From assembly GCA_027886185.1 (NCBI GenBank), contig WOAB01000563.1, forward strand, positions 2,542,001-2,606,000: a DNA stretch of 64,000 bases, given 5' to 3'. The notes beneath the pieces are model-generated. The model did not search any database, was not told the DNA's origin, and saw nothing but the letters and a program-made list of their open reading frames with translations. The translations under genes were made by a program, and so were the position numbers. The stretch is from Rheum nobile (taxonomy: Eukaryota; Streptophyta; Magnoliopsida; Caryophyllales; Polygonaceae). Every line of letters starts with the position of its first letter. The first letter of the stretch is position 1. This document shows positions 10,749 to 23,120 of the stretch, piece after piece.

Positions 10749-10808
10749 GACGCCGTTTCGTTTCTGGCTCGTTTTATCCCGAGCGTTTTGCCTTCTATTC
10801 GTAGGGGG

Positions 10809-10816
10809 TATAAAAG
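10809..10816 (+). promoter_or_regulatory. E1 LTR TATA box
   Basis: TATAAAAG, about 60 bp after the last U3 repeat. Transcription should start about 30 bp downstream, near 10840. The 5' copy is outside the window. Confidence 0.75.
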
Positions 10817-11744
10817 CAAAGTGGAAACTGCTATTCCGGATATCTTGTAACTGCCTTAGACGTTTCTAAACTCTCAAAAAAAACCCTAGGGAAAACTTGG
10901 AGATTTTGGCTAGCCTCGATTGTTGGAATCTCGTATCTCTTTGGAGAAGACAATTGGTATGTTGTTTCTTTCAATGAAGTTGATTTCTCTTTCTCTCATG
11001 TCTAGCTAAATCCTCTTTTCTAAGGTTGGGTGAACCCAATGGTGATTTGATAAGGTTTGATTGGTGGTGTTTGATTGTATGGTTATGTGAATGTGAATTG
11101 ATTCTATCATAGGTTGCTTAATGACCTAATTACTTTGTAATTGGGATTTCTAATTAGAATTTGAGACCGACCGGAGATAATGATAATTGGAGATTGATGT
11201 TAAATGGATCCCTAGGATAGAACTTGTGGGTTAATTGCGTGACCATCGATTTAACCCCTTGTGGTGCTTGACTATCGATTAGGTTTTTGGATGAGTAGAT
11301 TCCGCTGAGACCGACCGGAGATGTTGTTTCTACTTGTCCATTGATCTATGTAGAACTTAATGGACCTAAATCGGATTAGCTTTATGCGAAAGTGATTGCT
11401 AATCGAATTTAGGTACATACACTATTGTCTGACCATGAAGTAGTGTTGATATTAGATAGTGAGACCTTCAATTTACATTTGCATTGAAATATAATTAAAT
11501 TTTGCTTAGAATCTATCGTATCACCATTGTGGGGAGCCTAACCTTGGAAGCCTTTTTCCTTGATTGATAATCTTGTTTTGCTTGATAATTGTTACCATTG
11601 AAACCAAACCGAATTGCAACCTTTTCTTGTTTACGACTTAATCTATTAGTTGAATTGACAATTGGTACTACATAGTCCCAGAGTTCGACACCTTGGTACT
11701 ACAACCGAACCCGTACACTTGCGGGGTAGGATTTGGACCTATCA

Positions 11745-13079
11745 CGAATCGATAGTATGTATTTGTCTTCTCTTTCGCGTACTTTATGTGTCTTAACTCT
11801 TGCCTTAACTTTTCTTTTTTGTAGTCCCCGAACCAGAAGATCTAGAAGTGAGTAGCCGGTCGGAAGGCTTGTCGAAGATTGTCCTTGAAATTCCCGCGTC
11901 TGAAAGAAAGTTTGTGAACGTCAACCTGCTGTCGACGACCCCTGCCTCTCAAGACGACATGTCGAATGTCTCATCATCTCGTGCAAAAGGTAGATTCTTG
12001 ACTCTAGGCATCTTTTACTGTTTTTCGTTTTGTCGTGTACTTTAGGATTTCTCCCTTTCTGTTGTTCTGTCGTGTCAAGTTCCCCTGGTGGTCGATCGAG
12101 TGCTCGTTTGAGGGTGGCGTCAGGGAAAAGTCTGATCGAGTAGAGGAAGGCGGCGGCCAAAGCCGCGTCAAGCAAACCAGATCTGGTGGATCTGACGGTT
12201 CCAGTCAAGACTGGCTCTAAGAGGAAGGCGAGTGCTCGCCCTGAAGACGTCAAGGTGGAGGACATCCCTAGGAAGAAGAGTGCGACCGCTGAGGGGGTCG
12301 GCAAGATCGGTGCCGTCGGACAGTCGATCGCCGACCTTTTTCGCGCTCAGGACCCGACTTTGAAGTCGGAAGTTAAGGATGTCTCCCCTCTAGACTGCAT
12401 TGGTGAAGCGGGATGCTCCCCGTGGAGGGTGAATTGCCCTTTGTTCTTGTTTTTATGTTTCTTTTTGCTCGACCGCGTTTCTTGATTGTGTTTTTGTGTG
12501 TCTTTCTGTCAGGCCTTCCAGTATTTCTTGGGAGCTTACTCCGGTGTTCAGGCGATGCTTATCAAGGCCGAGGAGAGGGCTGCTAGGTCAGAGTCCAACC
12601 TTGCGTCTTTGAGGACCAAGCTGGAGGGAGCGAAGAGTCGCTGCCGTGAGACTGAGCGTCGCCTCACCAGGGAGCTGAAGAGTTGTCAAGAAGAGTTAGT
12701 CGCAAGTCGGAGGGGGTTTGAAGAGTGCCGATCAGGCGTTGAGGAGGAGGTGAAGCGGGCTCAGATTGCCGATGGCCAGATTGCTGGCGATGTTGGGGCC
12801 TTTTATGCTGTGAAGTCGCACATCGAGATGATCGAAGAGTTCAACGAGGGCAAGCATGAGCTCTGGGACCTAGAAGCGGAGAAGGAGACTCTGGACTCCA
12901 TGTTCCCAAAGGGCGATCCTGGTCAGGAGCTGTTTTGCTTGGCCGGCGTCGGAGAAGAGGTCGTGGATGAAGGCGCCGATGAGGACGAGGCCCATCCCGG
13001 CGATGTCGAGCCGACTGACGAGATAGCTTCTCTGGAGCCACCCACTGCGGAAGGTAATGCCATTGCCCCCGACGCTTGA
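11745..13079 (+). pseudogene. E2 antisense ORF (aORF), 3' exons
   Basis: Plus-strand gene converging on E2 gag-pol. Exons inferred from splice sites and comparison with E3: the end of one exon (11745-11754), then 11825-11989, about 12080-12428 and 12513-13079. Introns show GTATGT/TAG, GTAGAT/AAG and GTGAAT/CAG. The last exon is mostly coiled coil, followed by an acidic C-terminus; basic Lys/Arg clusters precede it. The N-terminal half, with the gypsy-type transposon domain visible in E3, lies left of E1. An in-frame TAG near 12139 (Gln in E3) and an uncertain reading frame at the second junction suggest it is dead. Function unknown. Confidence 0.7.
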
Positions 13080-13876
13080 TTTGTTTTCTTTGCATAGTAC
13101 GACTTTGTTTGCCCCACCTGTGTATGGGTTTGAATATTATGTGTTTTGGCGACCCGTCCACCATCGCGGGTCGCAGGATATTTCTGAATGACTGTCGTTA
13201 AAGTCCTACAGATGTGTAGGCTGACAATGTGTTTTGGCGACCCGTCCACCATCGCGGGTCGCGTATTTGTATAAAAATGCTTTTATTTCGATGCAATTGT
13301 ATTTTTACATATAGAATCGTATGCTTGTTTGTTTCGTACATGTTCGTCGGACCTTCAAGGAAGTTGTCGATGACGTTTTGTATTTCGTGTATGTCGGTTT
13401 CACCCGTATGCTCCGTCGAGTGGGGTTTCACCGTGTGTATGTATGTAGAGCAGGCTTGCGATGTGTTTGTGTATGTGTTAGTCATGACATTATGCCGGGG
13501 AGGTAAGCAATATGTTTTATTGCGTAAATGTAATAAGGTGTTGTACCTTATGTTTTGTGTAAGACAGGCGGTGTGCCGACGTGCATGTGTTGTCATCTCC
13601 CCGTGTTCCGATCGATCGTGTAATGTAATGTAAGCGCTTTTTTGCGGATGACAGGATCCAATGTAAATGCTGTTCTGCATTTGTGTTTTTGTAAGGAGGA
13701 AGTCCTCGCTTAGTGTTAGATGATGACATGTAAAAGAAGATAGCGATGTACATGCGATAGCATGCAGTATGTATGCGACATGTAGCAATGTATATGCGAT
13801 AGTGTGCGATTTGTATACGACAGATAGCAATGTATATGCGAGGTATAAGATTTGTGTGATGTTTTACCTCATTGGT
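13080..13876. other. E2 spacer between converging genes, with two hairpin repeats
   Basis: No gene. A 34-bp unit occurs at 13141-13174 and 13229-13262, 88 bp apart. Each unit contains GCGACCCG, then CGGGTCGC about ten bases later, and can fold into a hairpin. E3 has the same pair in its spacer. The rest is T/G-rich with many TGTATGCGA-like words. The position suggests transcript ends for both converging genes. Confidence 0.65.
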
Positions 13877-16800
13877 TCAGAAATGGTAGAGTTTTAGATG
13901 TGCTGCATTCCAACTCCTCGGGATCGGTTGTCCGTCTTTATCCTTTAACTGATATGCTCCCTGTCCGACCACTTCAGTGATCAAGTAAGGTCCTTCCCAC
14001 TGTGGCACTAGCTTTCTGTCGGATGGGTTCTTAGTGTTCTGGAAAGTTTTCCTGAGGACCCAGTCTCCGACCTTGAATGCCTTGATTCGTACGTTCTTGT
14101 TGTAGCCCCTTGCGACTTGTTGTTGGAACCTGACCATCCTGATTCGGGATTTCTCTCTGATCTCGTCCGCTGTGTCCAGATTGTGTGCTAGTTCGATGTC
14201 GTTTTGTTCATTTGTCTAAAGGTTGTAGCAAGCGGTCGGAACCAGTAACTCAGCCGGGATGACCGCCTCACTCCCATAGATGAGAGAGAAAGGCGATTGC
14301 CCGGTCGCATTCTTTGGAGTAGTCCTGTCGGACCAGATAATAAGTGAGAGTTCGTCTGCCCATTTGCCTTTAGCCCCTATGAGGCGTTTCTTGAGGTTGT
14401 TGATAATGATCTTGTTGCTGGATTCGGCTTGTCCGTTGGATTGTGGATACCGAGGTGTGGATGTGACCAACTTGATGTTCCATTGGTCGCAGAAGGCTCG
14501 AGTCTTATGATTGATGAATTGGGAGCCATTATCGCACACGATTTCTGATGGGACGCCAAATCTGCACAAGATATTGCGTTTTATGAATGAAATGACGTGT
14601 TGATCTTTTACCTCTCTGTAGGCTTCAACTTTGATCCATTTATAGAAGTAGTCCGTCATGGCAAGGAAAAAGACTCTTTGACCCGACACGGGAGGGAGCT
14701 TTCCGACAATGTCCATTCCCCATCTCATAAAGGGCCATGGAGCCAGGGTCGGATGGAGGAGCTCCGAAGGCTGATGATGGACGGGTGCGTGCCGCTGACA
14801 GGCGTCGCACTTCTTGGTGTATTCCATGGCGTCTTTGTTCATCGTTGGCCAATAGTACCCATTTCGTAGGACTTTTCCCGAGAGGCTTCGTCCGCCGGTG
14901 TGGTTGCCACACTCCCCTTCGTGCAACGATTGTAAGATACGTCCGATTTCTGGAGTCTTGAGGCATCGTAGGAGTAGTCCTGTCATAGATATTTTGTACA
15001 AGGTGTTATCTATGATATCGTAAGAGAGTGCTTGTACCTTGAGCCTTTTTGCTTTTGTCTTGTCGTCGGGTAGGATGCCGTATTTCAACCATCTAATGTA
15101 AGGTAGTATCCAGTCGTCATTGGTGTCGACGATGTCTTCTTCTGGTCGGTCGCCTATTTCCAAGGCGACGAGTTCTTCAAGCGATGCTGTTGACTCGACG
15201 GATGTCCTTGGGACGGCTGGCGTCATGATGTGGGCCAATGGTATGTGTGGAAATTCCTTCGGGTCTAGGACGGATCCTAGATTAGCGAGTGCGTCAGCTT
15301 GGGAGTTAAGATCCCTGGGCACTTGTCTGATGTTGAATGTTTGGAATTGTCCGATCAGTTTCTTGGCTACCTCCAGGTAGGCTATCATTCTGGCGTCCTT
15401 GGCATTATACGCCCCTTGTATCTAGTTTACGACTAGCAGAGAGTCGCAAACGACTTCGATCTCTCGGACCCCTAGGTCGCGAGCCAAGATGAGTCCGAAT
15501 ATGAGTGCTTCGTATTCAGCTTCGTTGTTAGTCGCATCCCATTCACATCTGACAGCTTGAGCTATCTTGTCTCCTTGTGGCGATTTTAGCACGACCCCTA
15601 GCCCCGATCCTCTGGCATTCGATGCCCCGTCTGTGTGGAGCTCCCATGTACCTGCCTCGTCCGTCGCGAGTAGTTGTGTTGCTTCTTTTGTGGCTTCTTG
15701 CTCTAGGGTTGAACTGAAATCGGCCACAAAGTCGGCTAAGGCTTGCGACTTGATCGCTGTCCTGGGCTCGTATTCGATGTCGTAACCGCTGAGGTGTATG
15801 GCTCATTTGGTCATTCGTCCTGTGAACTCAGGTTTCCTCATGATAGCTCTCATGGGATGATTAGTGCGAACAGTAATAGTATGAGATTCGAAATATGGTT
15901 TGAGTTTGTTCGAAGCCATTACCAATGATAGCACGAGCTTTTCAAGTGACGAATACCTTGTTTCGGCTGGTAACAGCGTCCGACTGACGTAGTATATTGG
16001 CGACTGTTTGCCATCCTCCTCTCTGACCAGTACTGTGCTTACGGCTGATTCTAACACTGCAAGATAAAGAAATAAGGGCTCGTCGCCTTTGGGTTTGGCT
16101 AGTAACACGGGACTGGCCAGATACTCTTTGAGGTGTTGGAACGCTGCTTCGTGTTCTTCCGTCCATTGAAAGGACTTGTTCTTCTTGAGTGCGTCGTGGA
16201 AGGGTTTGCACTTGTCGGATGATTTGGAGATGAATCTGTTCAGAGCTGCTATCCGACCTGTGAGCTTTTGTACGTCTTTGACGCATCGGGGGGGGGGGAT
16301 CGAAGGTTGATGAGAGCCTTGATTTGTTCTGGGCTGGCCTCTACTCCTCTTTGTGTCACCATGTATCCTAAGAACTTCCCTGACGACACTCCGAAGGAGC
16401 ATTTAGTAGGGTTTAGTTTCATGTTGTACCTTTTTAGCACCTCGAAGCTGTCGCGTAGGTGGTCTATGTGATCTTCTTTCTTTTTGGACTTGACCAACAT
16501 GTCGTCTATGTAGACTTCCATCGTGTCTCCGATTTGGTCTTTGAATATTTTGTTGACTAGTCGTTGATACGTAGCCCCTGCATTTTCAGACCAAAGGGCA
16601 TTACTTGGTAACAATAGATACCTTGGCTGGTGATGAATGCTGTTTTTTCTTGATCGTCGGGTTCCATAAGGATCTGATTGTAACCGCTGAAAGCGTCCAT
16701 GAAGGTAAGCATTTCGTGCCCCGCTGTGGCATCGACCATGGCGTCGATATGGGGTAGAGGGAACGAGTCCTTGGGACAAGCCTTGTTGAGGTCTGTGAAG

Positions 16801-17222
16801 TCGATGCAGACTCTCCATTTGCCGTTCTTCTTCTGGACTACGACCACGTTGGCTAGCCATTCAGGATAGTGGACCTCCCTGATCTTTCCTGTTTCCAATA
16901 AGCTTTTGACTTCGTCATCGACTATCTTATTCCGCTCGGGGGCGAACTTCCTGCGTTTTTGCTTGACAGGGGGATGAGATGGATCCATATTTAATTTATG
17001 AGTAATAACGTTTGGAGATATTCCGACCATATCCTCATGCGACCATGCGAAACAGTCGGCATTGGCCCTGAGAAAGTCAAGAAGTTGTTGTCTGGTCGAA
17101 TCGTCCAAGTCCGACCCGACCCTTACCGTTTGGTTTGACTTTGAAGGGTCTAGTGCGATTTCATTGAGTTTTTCCATTTCTGGTTCGACGTACCGACTAG
17201 GCCCTTCGCCGCTCTGTGGTTG
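13877..17222 (-). pseudogene. E2 pol: RT, RNase H, second RNase H and integrase
   Basis: Read right to left. RT (about 17177-16300) keeps CIDFTDLNKACP and a YIDDM-type active site. Next come a standard RNase H (about 16250-15800) and a second RNase H beginning ELHTDGAS (about 15727-15430), the extra domain typical of Tat elements. Integrase follows (about 14960-13877) with an HHCC finger and catalytic motifs in MDIVG, CDNGSQF and QAESSN. Damage: a frameshift in RT near 16590, another near 16290 at a G-run, and in-frame stops near 17223, 15803, 15422 and 14216. The gene ends at 13877. It cannot make active enzyme but is complete in layout. Confidence 0.9.
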
Positions 17223-19472
17223 CTATGCGGTCTTGTGTTCGACTGCGCTCTTCATGGAAGCGACGTAGCATTCTTTTGCGGTCCTTTGATCTCCTTTGAT
17301 TTCTTGGACTCCCCATTCAGTGGGGAATTTGATGACTTGATGATATGTCGAAGGTACTGCCTTCATAGCGTGTATCCATGGCCTGCCAAGAATACAATTA
17401 TAGGGAGATGGACAGTCTAGGACTAAGAATTTCACCTATTGGTTGATTCCTCCAGCGTATGTGGTTAGAATGATTTCACCAGTCGTATGCTTAACCTCAC
17501 CGCTGAACCCGACCAGTGGGGTCGACTTCTTGATTAGGTAATTCTCAGTCAGACCCATTTCTTTAAGTGCGTCAAGGGTCAAGAGGTTTGTCGAACTCCC
17601 TGTATCGATTAGTACTCTCCGTATTAAACAATTACCAATAGACAAAGAGATTACCAGACCATCGTGGTGACTATCCGACCCGTCGGAATCGGATTCGTCG
17701 AATGTGACCGTCGGAAGGTTAGATGTCCTCCTTGGCTTGAATTCCGATGCCTCGGGCTTGTCGCCCTTGCTTTCCCTAGCGTGTCGCTTAGCCGCGGAGT
17801 ATGTGTTTCCACATATATCCGATCCACCTGAAATGGTATTGACAACTTTTGTATGGACGGGAGATGGGGGTTTGTTCTGTTTTACCTGATCTCGACGTTC
17901 CATGGTAGCCTTTGCCCGCTCTGAGATTACGTCGCGCAGGAGCCCCTGTGAGAGCAGCCTAGCGACTTCCTTCCGCAGGGCGATGCACTCGTCGGTCGAA
18001 TGACCGTGGTCGCCGTGGAATTCGCACCATCGACTCATGTCCTTCTTGACATCCGGTCGGTCGCTCTTTCGGGGCCATCTTACCTCTTTTCTATATTTGT
18101 CGAAACTCTTGACGAGCTCCGACACGGAAACAGTGAAATTATAAGACTGGACCCTAGGAGGCAACGCCGGACCGTCTCTCCATTCCTGTGACCTGTCTTG
18201 GAAAGAGTTTACCTGATTTGGTTCGTTTCGATTATGAGAATAGGGATGAGATCGTCTGTCTCGACGGTTGTCGAAGGGATGTTTACGGTCGGATGGATCG
18301 GGTCCGCGTGAGGCTTTATGCGACTCACGGTCCTCTTCCAATCTTACCTCGGCCATGGTTTTGGCCTGGACATCTTCAAAACTTTTGCATGGGTACTTGG
18401 TAATCTCGTCGTAGAGATTGCTGTCTTTGACCAAGCCTTATCGGAAGGCTTCGATGGAGGTTGTGACGTCACAGTGGGGAATTGCCACTTTCTCCTTATT
18501 GTACCTGTTAAGATAATTCCGAAGGGGATCGTTATACCTTTGTGTGACTCGGTAGAGGTCACTTGATTGTCTTTCGAGTCTCCGACTGCTGGCGAATTGA
18601 TTCTTGAAAGAGTTGACCAGATCCGCAAAGGATGTAATCATTCCCTGAGGCAAACGCATAAACCATGTTAGTGCGGGACCCGCGAGGGTTGTGCCAAAGC
18701 TTTTGCACATGACTGCCTCGCGGCTCTCCCTTGAAATAGATGCAACCATTAGTTTTTGTTTATAGAGAGAGATATGGTCATCTGGATCGGTGGTGCCGTC
18801 GAACGTCGCCATGTTGGGGAGATGGAACTTCTTGGGGATCTCGACCCTTGCAATTTCTTCGACGAACGGGGATTCTTCGAATCCGCCGGACGTTTCCCTA
18901 TTGATTGGTTGCGGGACTCCTGGGAGCCTGTTGAAGCGATCGTCGATCATCTTCATGTGTCTGTCGAGCGTCTGCTGGAAAAGAGCCAGGACATCTGGCG
19001 GATTGGTAACCTGTGGTTCATCGATTCGGGTCCCAGCAGACCCGATCGGTGTGGAAAAGGTGACATGGTTAGTCGAAAATGGACTAGCGAAAGGAGTTCA
19101 AGACGTACCCTCAGTGTGTCCAGGACGTCGTATGCTCGGAGGCGTCGGCTCGATGTTGTCCATGTCGAGGCGTGTTCGGGTGCCGCTGTGGACGGGAACG
19201 TTCCTAGATCCTAAAGCCACTGACTGTACCTACGACTTAAGAGACTCATTTTCACGAGTTAGTTGCGCGATCTCAGCTTCGGATTGGGTTGACAAAGCGG
19301 CTAGGGCTTCGGTCTTTTGGCGTTGCTGGGCTAGTTCCTCTTGAAGGGTGGCCATTTTTTGGGAAAGTTCTTGGAACTGGGTTGGAGTAGGATTTTCGGT
19401 TGTGTTTCCTACATCTTGGGTTTCGTCTTCGAGACGAAGTTCTTCGTTGTTGGTAGGTGGGTCAATAGTCAT
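17223..19472 (-). pseudogene. E2 gag and protease
   Basis: The start codon is at 19472, 37 bp inside the primer site. The N-terminus is a Gln/Glu-rich coiled coil. The Gag core lies at about 18950-18440 (LTWFMRLPQGMI region). A CX2HX4HX4C-like finger (CEFHGDHGHSTDEC) is near 18000. The aspartic protease has DTGSS near 17600 and ILGRPW near 17390. In-frame stops occur near 19230, 19090, 18438 and 17436, the last within the protease. Otherwise the frame is continuous from gag into pol, the usual Tat arrangement. Confidence 0.88.
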
Positions 19473-19508
19473 GGTTGGAAAGTTTCGGAAGGGTGATCGG
19501 CAAGTTGT

Positions 19509-19524
19509 CCCACGGTGGGCGCCA
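19509..19524 (-). other. E2 primer binding site
   Basis: Plus-strand CCCACGGTGGGCGCCA, which reads TGGCGCCCACCGTGGG on the element strand, three bases from the LTR end. I could not assign the tRNA from memory. Confidence 0.75.
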
Positions 19525-19527
19525 AAT

Positions 19528-20200
19528 TGTTTTGGGGTGAAAAGATCGAATGACCTAAATCGCCTTAGACGGGGTAACTAGTCGATCGGGTGATAGAAAA
19601 CAATCCAAACCAAGCAGATAATTGACAAACAAAGAGTAAATGTAGAATAGCGAGATGATTTTATTAGATAATGTATTGATCGGATCGAATCGAGATACAA
19701 CTTATCGTAGTTTAGACCGAGTGGTCGTGTAGGACTCGACCGATGACTTTTAGGTGGCGACCGGTGGAGAGTAAGCGCAGATGATTGCTAGAGAGCTAGG
19801 TGGGGAGCGTAAGTGTTGTTCTGATCCGTTTGTGAGCCAGAATGCTTGTGTCCTCAGCGTAATCGTGTGCCTCCTCGCCTTATCTTCCTCGTCGTCCAAA
19901 AATGGTAAGTTCTTTTCCTTTGTTACCGTTATATTTTTTGCCATATATTTTATCTTCAATGCTGGGAGTAATGGTGAAGATTATGCCATTAAATTTCTAT
20001 AATTACGGTGGTTTGAATGTCGTGGCCGTTGCGTGATCTGGGCATTTAATGCATGGCGAGATTCTCGCGATCCTGTCGGAGGGCATTCGACCAGTGAAGT
20101 CTCGTCGCCTTCTCTGGGCTTTTCCTTTGTTCTTCCGATCTACAGTGGGCTTGGGCTCGATTCACCCGACTCGTCTTCTCCGGGGATGCTAGGCCCAACA
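19528..20200 (-). repeat. E2 5' LTR
   Basis: 673 bp, starting TGTTTTGGGG and ending CCCAACA on the + strand. It is the inverted counterpart of the E3 3' LTR at 26110-26775, with the same ends and similar length. That shows E2 and E3 are one family in opposite orientations. Confidence 0.9.
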
Positions 20201-20205
20201 GTCAT

Positions 20206-23120
20206 ACGCTGCCAAAGACGATAGAATGATAGCCTATTTGGACGTAGTCAAGAAACTAATCAACCAATTCCAGAAGTTTGACATCAGACAAGTCCCCAGA
20301 GATCTCAACGCTCAGGCCGACGCACTAGCCAATCTAGGGTCCGCCCTAGATCCGAAAGAATTCCCCAATATTCCATTGGCACACATCACGACACCGGCTG
20401 TCCCAAAAACACCCAAGGAACAGAGCACACCGTTGGAAGAGCTTGTCGCAATGGAGATAGGCGACCGACCAGAAGAAGACATTGTGAACAATCACGACGA
20501 CTGGACACTACCTTACGTCAGATGGCTAAAAGACGACATCCTGCCCAATGACAAAACAGAAGCGAAAAGGCTAAAGGTACAAGCTCTCTCCTTCGACATT
20601 ATAAGTGATGTCTTGTTCAAAAGATCTGCCACATGGATACTTCTACGATGCCTCAAGACTCCAGAGGTCGAACGTATCTTACAATCATTACATGAAGGAG
20701 AGTGACAAGCCTAAAGTCGTATGCCTAATCAAAGAAATCCTAAAGTACCTACTAAAGAGTATAGCAAGCAAGTCAGGGTCGAATCCAAGAGAATCAGGTT
20801 ATCAATTCTTGTGTCTTTCAAGTCACCAACTAGGAACTAGGTTTTTTTTTAATGATTTTTTAGTGACCAAGTAACAAGTAAACAAGTTCGCAAGTAAAGG
20901 TTGTGAATATGGTTGGGAAAAGCGCTACACCTGACAAAGATCCACACAACAAGAGATATGGTTGATCACTGAATTCTATTAGTCTCAAGTTCTTATCTTT
21001 CCTATAGTTGTTCTTATCCCGATCTTAAGTAACTATTAGTTCTACCAGCCCTAATAGTACTTATTACCAAATCAAATCCGAAAACCTTCAAGACTCAATA
21101 AAGCAATAGCATTCAACTAAGGATTCAACAAGATACATGCAATAGAAACAACCCGTTACTATAACATGCAATTAACTCTCTCTCACGATGAACAGTCGCA
21201 ACCCGCTTATGTAAATCGTGTTTGCTACTAGATATGCAACCCGAACCCGGAATCACAAGTCCTAGCTATATGGATAATATCAATAAACCTAGGTGATCAG
21301 TCTAGATAAACCAATAAGATTCAATAAACATTCAAGCGCAAGAGAATTAATACAACTAGATAGGAAAACGAACAAGAGTAGAAAACTCACAACCAATCAA
21401 TTGAAGGCTTCAAAACGTCAAGTGCAACAATGGAAGTTTAGTTCTCCATAAGGTTTGTGAGATAAAACTAGGGTTTGGTGGCAAAACAAAAAGTTTTTTT
21501 TCTTCCAAAAAGTCTTAGAAAGTACCTTAAATACTAGGACAATTAATTCAGAAATAAAGAAAAGGAAATAACAAACTTGGAAATAAAGTTTCGGAAATAA
21601 AACAAAACGGGAAATAAAAACTCGGAAAAAAGTCTTCAGCACGCGTGCCACCGCGGGTGCGGTGACACCCACCGCGGGTGCGGTGACACCCACCGCGGGG
21701 TGCGGTGGTCTTCTAGTGTCCGGCTCCTCTTCTCTGACTTTCTCACCGCGGGTGCGGCAAGGCTCACCGCTGGGTGCGGTGGCATTCCAGAACTTCGTTC
21801 TCCTTTCTACTTACTCCACCGCTGGGGGCGGTGGTCTTCGGCGCGGGTACGGCAAGGCTCCGGTACTCCTTTGTCTTCTCTCAAGGCTTCTCCTTGCATC
21901 CTTCGCACCGCTCCTCAACTCTTCTCTTCCATGTGTCTCAGAACTCTGTAAATCCTAAGATTTCTTCACTTCTTGGCTTCTCATCCGGATCAGAAAGTTA
22001 ACACCAGAACACACCTAAAACTCATCTAAACCATGCTAATAACCACTAAATGCGCTATACAATATATCGCATATCAGAGAGTGTGGCAACCACACTGGAG
22101 GACAAAGCCTTTTAGGAAAAGCCCTGCGGACGGGGTACTACTGGCCCACGATGAACAAAGACGCGATGGAATACACCAAGAAATGCGATGCCTGTCAACG
22201 ACACACACCCGTTCCGCATCAGCCCTCAGAACTCCTCCATCCGACTCTAGCCCCATGGCCCTTCATGAGATGGGGAATGGACATTGTCGGAAAGCTCCCA
22301 CCTACATCGGGCCAACGGGTCTTCTTCCTCGCCATGACGGACTATTTTTCCAAATGGGTCGAAGCGGAAGCATATCGAGAGGTAAAGGATCAACATGTCA
22401 TTTCATTCATAAAACGCAATATCATGTGCAGATTTGGCGTCCCATCAGAAATCGTGTACGACAATGGCTCCCAATTCATCAGTCATAAGACCCGAGCCTT
22501 TTGTGACCAGTGGAACATCAAGCTGGTCACGTCCACACCTCGATATCCACAATCCAACAGACAAGCCGAATCTAGCAATTAACAAAATCATAATCAACAA
22601 CCTCAAGAAACGCCTCACATGGGCTAAGGGAAAATGGACGGACGAACTCCCCCTCATCATCTAGTCTGACAAGACCACTCCGAAGAACGCGACTGGACAA
22701 TCGCCGTTTTCATTCGTCTATGAAAGCGAAGCGGTCATTCCCGCCGAACTACTAGTCCCGACAGCCTGCTATGGACTCCAGACGCATGAACAAAACAACG
22801 TCGAGCTGGCACACAACTTAGACACGGTCGACGAAACTAGGGAAAGAGCCAGAATTAGGATGGTCAGGTTCCAACAGTCAGTCGCAAGAAGTTACAATAA
22901 GAACGTCTGGGCCAAAGTCTTCAAAGTTGGCGATTGGGTCCTCAAAAAGACATTCCAGAACACCAGAGATCCGACCGACAGCAAACTCGCACCCCAGTGG
23001 GAAGGTCCTTACCTCATCAAAGAAGTAGTCGAACAAGGAGCATACTGACTAGAAGACAAGGACGGACAAGCGATCCCGAGGAGCTGGAACGCTACACATC
23101 TAAAGCTATATCACTTCTAA
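20206..23120 (+). pseudogene. E3 pol fragment: RNase H tail and integrase
   Basis: Coding in two pieces, 20206-20702 and 22082-23120, split by E4; removing E4 and one GAGAG copy brings the pieces back into register. The first piece covers the linker after the second RNase H. The second has the integrase zinc finger (CDACQRH), MDIVG, YDNGSQF and a QAESSN region, and ends with the LKLYHF tail also seen in E2. Damage: loss of frame after QAESSN near 22580, a stop near 22662, and a stop near 23046. Non-functional. Confidence 0.88.
20703..22076. mobile_element. E4: solo LTR, Athila-like, with GAGAG duplication
   Basis: 1,374 bp from TGACAAG to ATATCA, flanked by GAGAG at 20698-20702 and 22077-22081. 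It interrupts the E3 integrase just before its zinc finger. Parts resemble the E7 LTR (TAGCAAGCAAGTCAGGGTCG region), so it is probably an Athila solo LTR in the same relative orientation as the E7 LTRs. It contains tandem 21-bp G+C-rich units from 21649. Confidence 0.9.

Larger units (their letters stand above)
1..11744 (+). mobile_element. E1: near-complete, young Athila-lineage Ty3/gypsy LTR retrotransposon
   Basis: In order: partial 5' LTR, tRNA-Asp primer site, gag-pol in one frame, non-coding leader with a likely intron, second ORF, long 3' region, polypurine tract and complete 3' LTR. The 838 bp of 5' LTR in the window match 10907-11744 base for base by eye, and gag-pol has no internal stop, so the insertion looks very recent. 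The 3' LTR starts TGATAG and ends CTATCA. The Athila assignment rests on the tRNA-Asp primer site, DLGAS protease, FMDD reverse transcriptase and the extra ORF after pol. E1 lies in an intron of the antisense gene of E2. The expected 5-bp duplication to the right is CGAAT, but its left copy is outside the window. Confidence 0.95.
10208..11744 (+). repeat. E1 3' LTR, complete
   Basis: 1,537 bp, TGATAG to CTATCA. U3 runs from 10208 to roughly 10840. It contains about 53-bp tandem repeats at 10554-10606, 10607-10659 and 10696-10748, each centred on a CCCGGGCC-GTGACCCGGCCGG block. The TATA box is at 10809. Confidence 0.97.
11745..20200 (-). mobile_element. E2: Tat/Retand-type Ty3/gypsy element, right part
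   Basis: In element order (right to left): 5' LTR (20200-19528), primer site, gag, protease, RT, RNase H, a second RNase H, integrase, then an antisense gene on the + strand. E1 interrupts it at 11744/11745, and the rest, with the 3' LTR, lies left of the window. The double RNase H and the antisense ORF after integrase mark the Tat lineage. E2 lies in the pol gene of E3: E3 coding resumes right after 20200, where the presumed duplication is GTCAT. Several stops and frameshifts make it inactive. Confidence 0.9.

Noticed and set aside
21649..21720. Regular 21-bp repeats that look like a CRISPR-type array
   Set aside because: The units abut without unique spacers and lie in a plant LTR, so they are tandem repeats.
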